Positions 12,201 to 24,200 of a stretch of 45,090 nt of DNA are shown in pieces. Numbering within the stretch: the stretch's first letter is position 1; each line of letters begins with the position of its first letter. This stretch comes from Apostichopus parvimensis (Eukaryota; Echinodermata; Holothuroidea; Aspidochirotida; Stichopodidae), in assembly GCA_000934455.1 (NCBI GenBank), contig KN889905.1:763-45852 (forward strand), read 5' to 3'. A program made the position numbers and the translations under genes. The notes below the pieces were generated by a model. That model saw only the letters and a program-made list of their open reading frames with translations. It was not told the origin of the DNA and made no database searches.

Positions 12201-15200
12201 TTATAGAATTAACACTAATGAATGCCAAATATGATAGATATAAAAGCCCTTGGTGGAAAGATGGTTCTTCTATGAAAACTTACAGAATTTTTTATAAATT
12301 TTTTGGATAGCTTTTAGATTAATTTCACTTCGGACGTTGGTTCAGGAGATGTCTTTCCATTCAAGGTGTTTGTACTCCCTTTCATAATCAGGTGGACTCT
12401 CCCACTCTGGAGGAGGTGCCGGAGGCCGTCTCGCATTTTATTACATCACTGATAGCTTCATCGGTGACTTTATGGTCCAGGGTGCATCCAGCACGCCTCC
12501 TTACCAACCTGGTTCTGGTACCGTCTACTTACAAGACAATTTTAATTTGACCGACCCAATCAGGAAACTGCTCGTAGATAACAATCTCAGAGCCACAAAG
12601 TCCCGGGTGACGAGGGAAGAGAGGCTGTCCACATCCGGGCAAAGTGCCAGCACTTATCAACAGAACTTATACAATGGTATCATAGCAACCACAAACTCCC
12701 CTCACTATAGCAACCAATACCTCTTCAGATACCTGTTTCAAAAGAGTTATCAATACGTGTCAAAGTCCACGGCAACCAGGATAATTCTAAGCCTGCCATT
12801 GACTACGTACCTGGAAGTGATGAAGATTTATCCGATATGCTCAGGGTATGTCAACTTTTATTCTGGTCTTCAGCATGTCTCTCAAATCTATCCTGTTGCT
12901 TCTAATATGATTACCTTAAAGGCATTGAAGACTCACCCCAAACCACGTGCGGCCATCTGAAAAAGTTAACTTTCTGTTGCTCGCAAGTGACGTTTCGTTC
13001 GTGTCGCTACAAAATGCAGACAGTAATGAAACGTGATACTTTGTTATCTTTAGCTGGACCTGAGATGTCCATCGCTGTATCGTTTGCACCCTGTGCTGTG
13101 GGTATTGACCGCAGCTGTATGTACTGACTGTACACTAGTGTCTATAGTTACCGACAGTAGCAAGCAGTGTGTGTATTTTCTGGGATCGATGGTGGTGTCT
13201 AACACTCAGATTACCGGCATTAGACGTTTCTTTTTGCGCAAGTCTTCACACCCTTTAATTTGTAATTGGCTATGAGGATCTTCTCAATTTGCTGAGTTTC
13301 ATAAACTCTAATCTGATTTTTGTGCAAGAAAGTCGCCTGATAATAAAAAATAAAAAATGGGTCGCCAAGGAAACCGTTTGGAAACAGATGTTTAGAGGAA
13401 TAGCATTCTTTGTTAACTTTCAGAGCTTTTGTGCACTTTTTACTAGATGCAAGAGCTCTGCTCTGAACAACAGAACTACTTTCTTTTTCTCTTGATCGTT
13501 TTGGTTTATATTTTTTTGACTTGTCTTTTTCATTTATCTGTCGGTATCTCTGTTCCTTACTTTTCTTTTGTTCTAGGGTGGGCTCAGCTACATCCTTCCA
13601 GCTGTCTAGTCATCTCGGTTCCTTAGTTACGGTGCACACCGACGGATTTGTGTCTACCAGCGGTTGCAGCAGCACATACGACAACCAAAAAGTCTTCTTA
13701 CGGAAGGAGGCAGATCAGGTACGCTGGTATCCATGGTAACTCTGATTTGACATTAAAGCTGTAAATAGGAAGTGCGTAATCAAGGCAAAGAGAGATAGCA
13801 TTGCATGTTCCTTTGTGAAGATCTTTTTCATTTTTCCACACTTTTGGAATTTTGTGACAGTAAAGTATCACATTTTGGAATAATTCTGGTTGCTAAGGTA
13901 ACCAAGAACATAAGTTGAGGATAAAATTCGTTTGGGCTTTAAATGACTAATACCTATCCTTATGGAGATCTTCCCCTTAAGGGCTGTTAAAGTCTAAATG
14001 TGTCATCTTTGAATTGGGGAATAGGATATGAGTCCTAGGAATAGAAATTTTGATTTCATATTTCCAAAAACTAGTGGAAATATGTTCCTTTTGATGCAAT
14101 TTTGGATGATATTATTACAATATATGTAAGTTTACATATCGCGAAAGGTTGGTAGTCAAGTTAAAACTTAAAAGTTGGGAACATGTTTACAGGGTTTTAT
14201 ATATCATGTAATACTGGCCAGTGACGTAACAAATAATATCATTTGAAAATAATTTTCATAATTCAAGACTCAATTTCAAACCGCTCTTGTAGATTTCGTA
14301 GTGAACAACCAAAATTGTCTTCTTGATAATATGACAACATTTTATTTTTCAATTTCTTCAGATCATCATCGACTTGTATCGGGGCAGTAACAATGCCGGC
14401 CTCAGATTCGTCGAGATATTTGTGGCTGAAGATCCCGACATCAACCATCAGTTGGAGTATTCTGTGGAAGCCGAGAGTCTTCTTATTGGTGAAGAAGAGG
14501 AAGAGGGCGCCCTGTTTGAGTATCATGAGGTGAGGTGATGATCAGTCCTTACGCAAACATAGCAAGATCGGTATACGGAAATCTTTGGATAAAAAATCAC
14601 TCGTTATTGACTCTCACCACAATTTTCATTTTACTGACCATGAGTTGTAAACCCCTCATTGCCATATGCTACCGTTTAAATTTGTTACAGCTAATGACGC
14701 ATAAATATAAATATTTGTTGACATTAAAAAACACTATATATATATGCTGTATCTAAGAATGTTTCTTACATAGCGTTAAGAGTACTTGTTCAACACTAGC
14801 TAGTCTGTATTGTATGCATACAGTGAGCATGGGCCATAACTGTTTTTAATATTACTCATATGGTTAGCTTAAGCATGGAATTGTTTCAATGTGGGAACTA
14901 CTGAAAAAGGAAAAAGAGCCACCAGACCAGAACATTGTTATACTAAGGTCTGGATAGACACACTAGCCAGATTTAAATTTGAGGTTTGGAGGTACAGTAG
15001 CTAGTTTACTACGCTACCTCACATATAAAATCACATTCATAACATGGCTCTGGTGTGATCGAGGAAGTTCCTATTAGTTCAATGGGAATGATGAATAGAA
15101 CGGCCCTCTGTGCACCCCATATCACACCCGTTTCTTTTCATGTTTAGATTGAGATCAGGGGAGGTGCTACATTAGCTCTTACAGACAATGGTTCCATGGG

Positions 15201-18200
15201 AATGATGGATAGAATGGCCCTCTGTGCACCCCATGTCACACCCGTTTCTTTTCCTGTTTAGATTGAGATCAGGGGAGGTGCTACATTAGCTCTTACAGAC
15301 AATGCCACACTAACCACTGAGGCAGTTAAAGGTGACCACACAGGGCAGCTGGACATCCTCGGCGGTCAAGAGTTTGCCATCTTGTCAGATCACACCCTGA
15401 TGCCGTTCTCCATCTACGCTCGTCCTGATACTACCGTCACTCTCCCCGTGTCACTGGATTGCAAGAATGTGGAGATATCACTATATGGTAAACAGTAAAT
15501 GGTCTCATTATTGCTTTAAACTTTAGCATTTTCTAACATTAGAAAAAAAGCACTGGCCGACAGTCAGTTGAATTAGATAATCACAAAGACAAACAGGTAG
15601 ACAAGAAGACAGAGGGACTAGATGACAAAGAGACAGGAAGACAAAGGGACAAGGAACAGAAAGACACATGGACAAGAAAACAGAGACATGACTGGCCAGC
15701 GATTAGAAAGAGCTACTGTCAGACAAACATACAGACAGATGCACAGACAGACACACACAGATTGGAAGATAAACTTGGAGATCACCAAACCGACAAGCAG
15801 GCACTCCTTGTTGAAGTGGAGGACGCCATAATAATAATAATAAATAAGTTCTTAATATAGCGCCAAATACCAAAAGGCCTCTAGGCGCTTTACAAAACCT
15901 AAAACAAATAAAAAAAATAAAAAGACAGAGAAATCAAAGGAATAAAAAGTCTAGAAAACACATAAACGAAAATTAAACAGTATGTAAAATACGAACACAG
16001 AAATCTAAAAACACGAGAAGACTATAAAACAGACCAAAACCTATAAAAAAACAAAACAAAGGATAAGCACATAAACTAGAGTTGTACAAAAGTAAAAGTC
16101 TAGATAAAAACATGAGTATATAAAAGTCACGTTGAGAAACTAAAAAGATGTGTTTTTAAAACTTTCTTAAATATGGCGAGAGATTTGTATGATGCAACCT
16201 TTTTGGAGAACTTTATGTTACTATTGAATAAAGACTGCTTTGACCATAACTTGTAATCTAGTAACTTGTAATCTAGTCATCATAACTTGTAATCTAGTAG
16301 TAATCTTGTAATCTAGTAACTTGTAATCTAGTCATCATAACTTGTAATCTAGTAGTAATCTTGTAATCTAGTACTTGTAATCTAGTCATCATAACTTGTA
16401 ATCTAGTAGTAATCTTGTAATCTAGTACTTGTAATCTAGTCATCATAACTTGTAATCTAGTAGTTGTCTTGTAATCTAGTACTTGTAATCTAGTCATCAC
16501 AACTTGTAATCTAGTAGTAATCTTGTAATCTAGTACTTGTAATCTAGTCATCATAACTTGTAATCTAGTAGTTGTCTTGTAATCTAGTACTTGTAATCTA
16601 GTCATCATAACTTGTAATCTAGTAGTTGTCTTGTTATCTAGTACTTGTAAATCTAGAATAACAGAAAGAATTTAGTAAGTCATTGAAAAAAAAAGTTTGA
16701 AATTTAAAATTTTTCATTTTTTAGTCTTGTAACTAAATATATATTTATGCTCTTTTATTTGGTTATTGCATTTTGAATTTTTTTTATCCAGGGGAATTGC
16801 ACTCTATGGACCATCTGAAGCTGAGCTCGCATTGCATTGTGGGATTGCAGCATTCTGGGGATCTGGCCATCAACATTACTCACTTGGATGTTAAAACATT
16901 CGGCAGTCTGTTGATCAACGATTGGATAGCTGGCTCAACGTCTCTGACCGGAACCACCCTCAATGTCAGAAGTGGTGGAACAGTGAGTCGGAACTCTCTC
17001 TGCAAACTTCACGATTATTCATGAAAAAATGCACTTTTGAAATAACCATGAAAAAAAATCTGTTGTGAAATGTGTTATGAATATGATAACTGTCACTTTG
17101 TGATTCCTGATTCATTCTTTGATCAGGAATTTGCATCAGATTCTTTCGATATTCTCTTTCGTGTTCAGAGAGATGAAAACAGTGTCTGTCATTGATGCAT
17201 TTCTGTACAAATCTTTGTAAATGAATATATTAAATATTACAATGAATATGCATACTATGGCATTATGTAGTGTCTCTTTGCTTTGGATAGGCTAAATGGA
17301 TTTTTCGTATTAATACCCTTTTTTTTTATAAATTATCATAAAAAAAATTTAAAAAGCTGCAATAAATAACTTAAAGTGCCCAGTTTGTTAAGATCATTTG
17401 TAGAAAGTGCACAAGGATGTAAAGAACTCTTGACAAAGAGCAAAGTAAGTCTGCTGCCATTGAAGAAAATTGTGAATTTTCTTTCAACAGAAATTCACAT
17501 CAATGACAAACCTATAACCCCTGTTTCTTCATTTAATTTCAGATTCGTGCGAGTAATCTGGGTCTCCATTACACCAATGTATCTCTTGAGCCCGCTGCAT
17601 ATTTAAATGTTCAGTTTGACCCAGAAGCTCAGTACCAGATTGGTAAAGGTAGGTAATATCACATGTGCGATGTGCAAGCATTCTTAAAAGAAAACTGTAT
17701 AGGTTTCACAAATAAACCTGAAAAATTTCGTCATTGATATGCCCTAATTATACATTAACATTGTGTACTTCTTCTAGGAGAAGCTGCTATGCCAATATTA
17801 ACTGGAAATGCTCATAATTCCTACAGTAAATAAAGTGTAACAGTATTATTATACTATTGATTATTTATGAAAACTTTTATCATCAATTTGGTTCTATTGC
17901 AGTAGAATTTTTTTTTTAAGATAACCAAATTGATAGTAACAACCACATTAGAAATGGATTTGATATTCATCTGATGCTGAATATTAATTCAAACGTCCTC
18001 TTTCCTTTAGATCTTGGCTATGGTGTCGGTAGTACCTCAGGTTCATCCGGTGCGGGACATGGTGGCAACGGTGGGCAGGGATCATCTCAGAATACAGTAG
18101 GAACCTCCTACGGGAACTTTGCCATGCCCGCTGACCCAGGGTCATCTGGTGGTCATTCAGTCTTTCCTCACATGGGCGGAGCTGGTGCTGGAATGCTGTT

Positions 18201-21200
18201 TCTAGAGACCTTTGATACTTTGGCACTAGACGGTACTATAGAGGCAACTGGTATGTCATCATTATATAATAATAACTCTCCATATTAACCTAGACATGTG
18301 AACAATGTTCCCTTTTGGTACTACATTCCTCAAATACTGTAACAAATTTCCCAACACTCTGGTTAGAAACTGGACCCATTTGACCCCCTAAATAATAAGT
18401 GCAGATTTATTCATACAGATCCAAGATGTATTTTAGCCATTAAAGTAGTGACATATTGCAAATTTGATCTTTTTCTTACAGACATAATGTGTAAGATATC
18501 TTTGTAAACGTGTTCCAATTATTTTCTTTTTTATCTCTTCCATATAAAGGCGGCTTCAGTAGAAGCCCCAACTCTGGAGGTGGCAGCGGTGGGAGTATCT
18601 GGATTCAAGCAGAATACTTTGATGGTGACGGTACATTGGACATTGGTGGCGGTAGTGGCGATGGTGGTGGCGGCGGTGGGGCTGGAGGCTTTGCTGCCAT
18701 TTACTACACGTACAACCACTACTCAGGTGAGTTAATGATATTCTGCGTTCAAACCAGAAAGGTTCTTACCATCCCTGTTATCTCAATGAAAGGTACTTGC
18801 AGTAGTATTCATAGACCAAATGTGTAATCTGTGATGGTGACAGCAGTGGGATTCTCCATCATTCATCCAGTACTATACTGTACTGAACAGATGCTTATTA
18901 AAACCTTATATTAGCCTCTACTTCAGTCAAGGTTCCATATGTTATGTGCCGACCATCACAGGTAACATGTGACTATAGTAGATGACTAAGGCAGATGTAA
19001 AAGTCAAAGGTCAAATTATCATGCAAAGTAGATCAAATCCACTTAAAAGTTATTCTCCCATAATACCTACTGCCAGTCCCAATCGCAACTCATGATCGGC
19101 TTATATTTGTGTCACTTTCTATCCTTCATGGAAACTAGGGAAGGTCTTTGCTCATATTGTTCAGATTTAATGTAGACTGTATGGATTGCCATCTCCTCAG
19201 AGAAAAACTCCTCTCTTCTGATTGAGAATAAGTGAAGTAATTATGTATACCCAATACTTTGGGAGCATGATGATGGTGAATTGGAGTGTGTTGTGTCACT
19301 CCAGGGCTCTGATATGATTTTTCAGACAGCTAGGACAGCAAAAAGGTAAACTAACATTCCATGCAAATAAAATAATGAACAGAATTTGACACACAGCAGA
19401 CACAAAGGGTAGATTTGCATTCTATTTTGAATGTATAGAACCAAGGGCGTAGGAACCGGTGGGGCTGGGGGGGCGCCAGCCCCCCCAGTGAAAAATATGG
19501 TGGGGCGGAAGTATCATTCCGCCCCCCCGCTCCGCAAGTCAGAAAACCCCTTTTTCATTTCCAAATGAGAAAAAAATCTCATTTGGAGCACCAAATTGCA
19601 TCTAAGGTCAGGTGAAAATGCTAAATTATTTACAAAATGGAGTGGCCGGGTGTTGAAGTGTGATATATTGCACCAAATTGCATCTGAGGCCACCTGGAAA
19701 TGCAAAAAAATTCCCCCCTTAGACCCCTCCCCCAGGCCGGCCATCAGTCTTCAGCCCCCCCACTCAAAAGTACCTTCCTACGCCACTGTATAGAACAATT
19801 GCCTACAATGCTAAAGTTGTTACTTTTCTAATTTGGTTGTCCCAAGATTCGGATACTTATTTTGGTCGTAGTTTTTGTGCCATTTCTTATTAATTTCCCT
19901 CACTTTTCTTAGGTGATTTCTTTACCGCTGGAGGGCTGTCCTCTTATGAGCCCGGAGGCTCGGGAACAGTTTACCTTCACCAGTTACAAGCTATTAACGG
20001 TACCCAGTTACTGGATGCCACCAGTCCAGAGGGGAGGATTCACCACGAATCGAACGTGACGAGCCCCCTCACCAATCGCACCCTCTATATGAACAGCCGA
20101 GGACGAATGCCGAGAGTCGCCCTTCGAAACCTGACGGATTACTACGAAGACGTTAATAACGTCGGCGCCATGACCTGGCTGGAGCCTTCAGAGGTGGCGC
20201 CGATTGTCCGGGAGAGGAACACGCTGAGTCATTACTACGAAGATCACATCATCATCGATGAGCTTCACGTTTACGGTGGAGCGGAGATTGGGTTCGTTCA
20301 ACCCTCCCAGCCGAGGGATGAGCTCAATATCAGATTAGGTACCATCACTGGTGACTACACAGCCCGTATGATGGTGGGCTTCAACCAGACTCTGTACGTC
20401 TCCAAAGCTCACTTCCCTCTCAACGTTGACATCTACAGAGGGGGACGGTCATCCCTCTACGGAGAACTGGACATCAAGAAGATCACGTTCAATGTGGAAG
20501 GAGTCCTGACTAATGTGTGGAATATGACAATTACTCAAGGTAAGGAAAGTAGAACAAGTAAAATTCAACTTTGATGATCATTTTGGATTACTTTTTAACG
20601 ACAGTTTTGAAAAGAGGGGGAAAAATAAGACACCAGAAAACTTTAATATATCTACCTGTAATCTGAAGGCTGATGTTTTATTGCCTGTTCTGTTTGTAAA
20701 TGACTTTTTCTTTCTCAAAATTTTATTCTCATTTTCCTAATGAGTATCAGAGATCAAATTACCAGAGATCAAATTATTTTGTCGACGATATGCCAATATC
20801 AATTCTTCTAATTGTTTGAAGGTTTTTGAAAACGTTTTGGGTTTAAACGTAGTCGATTTATCAAACATTTATTCTAGTGAATAATAAATAGCTCATCTTT
20901 TGCTGTACTAAAGATCACCTTCATTGTTGATGTTTTCCATCACACATATGGCACTGTGCAGCATTAACCTGGGGCCTATTCATTGCTTTAAATATCTTGA
21001 TTGGACTACATACTCTGCAATAATTTGTTAAAATAGAAATCTGATCTGTTTCGGCAATGCAGATCACCTTTTCGATAGTTTCGTCATAAATATGATACTG
21101 TCTATTTTCCCTTATTTTAAAAATATCATAATAATGGCTTCATCCTCTGGAGTAATCTGTTTATATTTGAAACATAACCAACAGGATTTGCTTGGAGGCA

Positions 21201-24200
21201 TGTAATCAATACTGAAGATGGTTGAATTAAAATTGAAATCTTTTCTTGTACCTGAAGGCAAACATTTTTTGCAATCTTTCATTTACATTACTTTTTGAGT
21301 CATATCTGAATGATACAAGTTATAATAAACTTTGATCAAAATTTGAAATCTATTTTAATGTAAAATGAATTTTTTAAGTCCTTAGCTTAAACTTAGTAGT
21401 TTGTTAGTTTATTTTGATTCCCCTCTTAATTCAAAATTTGATGAATTTTAAAATCGCAGGGACGTTGAATATGCATGAGATGGTCGACACCGAAGGGAAC
21501 AGCACCCCCGATTTTTACTTCCATTCCATCGTGGTCCGCAACCTGGGCACATTCTACACTCATTATGGAACAGGAACAAGACTCATACAAGGAACCAATC
21601 TTCAGGTATGAAACTAGGGATCAAAAGCTAATCCCTGCCTTTGGTATTAATCCACCTAGATTAAAGGGTGTGAAGACTCGCGCAAAAAGAACGTCTAATG
21701 CCGGTAATTTGACCTAGTTTCAAATGAGGTGTAACAGAAGTGTTAAACACCACCATCAATCCCAGAAAATACACACACAGCTTGCTACTGTAGGTAATTA
21801 GACACTAGTGTACAGTCCGTACATACAGCTGCGGTCAACACCCACAGCACAATATACACATGATACAGCGATGGACATCTCAGGTCCAGCTAAAGATAAC
21901 AATTAAGGTATCACGTTTCATTACTGTCTGCATTTTGTTGCGACACGAACAATATGTCACTTGCAAGCAACAGAAAGTTAACTTTTTCAGATGGCCGCAC
22001 GCGGTTTGGGGCGAGTCTTCAATGCCTGTAATGGAAAAATGTATTCTGTTAACAGAGGCATTTATTGTAGACTCTCACAACATGAGGATTACACTGTGTA
22101 TGCAGTATTTTAACCAAGGAGGTGATAGGTGATAGTAAAGACAATTAACTAAGGAGGTGTTTACTCATTTACTATCATTTGTCGTCAGGTTGGCTGAACC
22201 ATCATTACGGAAAAGAGAAAATATTCTACTGGCTGTTGGGGAGCTTTTTGCAGAGCAAAAATTTACACACACGTTACTAGTACTTGGAAGAGGGTTTGAT
22301 CATGTTTAATGAGATCGTTTAATAACATACCACCGGTTGATATGAAATGCAAATGTTCAAATTTTACAAATTTCCACATCTTTTGTAGGTTTTTGGTGGA
22401 GGACTACTGACATCATCTAATTTGCATATCGATGCAGGTGAAGTCATCGTTGACAAGAAAGGTCTCATCACTGTGACTGGACAAGGTTACGCAGCGAACG
22501 GTGAGATCAGGAAATGAATATTCAAAAGACTGTACAGAATGATTTGCATATTCATGAACGTTGGAGTTTTGCATTGAACTTTCTGGTATCATACAGAATC
22601 ATTAAATGAAGGATTCCTTAACATGGATAGTTATTTGGTAATTCTGGTCAACATCACTTGCACTAGGTAAGGTAAAATGACTGAATTAAATCTAAAAATT
22701 TGCCAAAAGAGACAATAAATCATAACCTTAAATGTTGTGGGTTACAGAGTCTTCTGTATCGTCAAGTTGTTTAATATGTTTACCTCGATAGAAACACATT
22801 CAGGTCTTGTGAAGAAGTTAGAAATTAAAAGCAAAAGCATAAAGAGTTCACACTGAATGAACAAATCGGACCTAATATCTTCCTGCTTGGTTTCAGAGGG
22901 TCCTGGTGCAGGCATTACATCAGGTGGTTATGGACCTAATATATATAGAAAATGCTCATTTCAGAGGGTCCTGGTGGAGGAATTACATCAGGTGGTTATG
23001 GACCTAATATATATAGATAATCTTCCTGCTTGGTTTCAGAGGGTCCTGGTGGAGGCATTAACATCAGGTGGTTATGTACCTAATATATATAGATAATCTT
23101 CCTGCTTGGTTTCAGAGGGTCCTGGTGCAGGCATTACATCAGGTGGTTATGGACCTAATATATAGATAATCTTCCTGCTTGGTTTCAGAGGGTCCTGGTG
23201 GAGGCATTAACATCAGGTGGTTATGGACCTAATATATATAGATAATCTTCCTGCTTGGTTTCAGAGGGTCCTGGTGGAGGTATTACATCAGGTGGTTATG
23301 GACCTAATATATATAGATAATCTTCCTGCTTGGTTTCAGAGGGTCCTGGTGGAGGCATTACATCAGGTGGTTATGGAAGTGGTGGCACCCATGGCGGTGA
23401 AGGCGGCTGCAGATCTGCCAGTTATGAATCGCCACCTGCTTACGGATCTGTGACTCATCCGATGGAGTTTGGAAGCGGGGGCGGGAGCAGTGGTGGCACT
23501 GGTGGAGGGATGTTGCGGCTGGTCACCGACAGGCTGGAAGTAGAGGGCGGTTTAGAGAGTGATGGTGACGACACATCTAGTTCGACGGGCGGTGGCGGAA
23601 GTGGTGGTAGCATCTGGATTGAGACCGGTTTGCTCTATGGTGGTGGCAGCATTTCAGTAAGAATTGTTTGTTTGACATGTTGTATTCTCAGACAATGGAC
23701 GATTTGCAACCAACTAAATTGCAAACTTTAATAAGGTTCAATGAAATAATTAAAAATGAGCTTAAGCAACTACAAGTTTCTGATTCATTCTACATCCCTG
23801 CATTAGACATACAGAAAATTTCATGAGATTTCTTTGAAATGTAAGAATGAAGAATAGAAGCATCGTATGAGACTGTAAATATATTTCCTATTTGTCAGTG
23901 ACGGAGCGTCCATACAGTCAGGGGGGGCGGATGTCACCCTGACGGACTCAAATGGACTGCTGATGCCCTTTTCAGCTTTTTACAACTTTTTACTTATTCG
24001 CGATTATTGACTTTTTTATTGCGCTCTCATCTACCTACTGACATTTGTCACATGATCTGCAAATAAGCAAGGCCCGGAAAGGGTCATTTCCGGCGATCTA
24101 GGGAGTATCTTTACTCAAAAAAATTCTGTACACTCCACGCCAACCTGTGGTGGCGCTCCGCTTAGATGGTGTCAAAAGCGCCCCTTCAGACCATTCTCAC

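Noticed and set aside
12846-12960. Continuation of exon 12 to a stop at 12958
   Set aside because: It would end the protein inside a module; the donor at 12846 joins exon 13 in phase and the module continues.
16294-16608. Minus-strand repeat protein [10 protein letters not shown]
   Set aside because: Translation of the 54-bp satellite.
22868-23340. Regular repeats resembling a CRISPR array
   Set aside because: Units are contiguous, with no unique spacers, sit at an exon border and lie in eukaryotic intron DNA.
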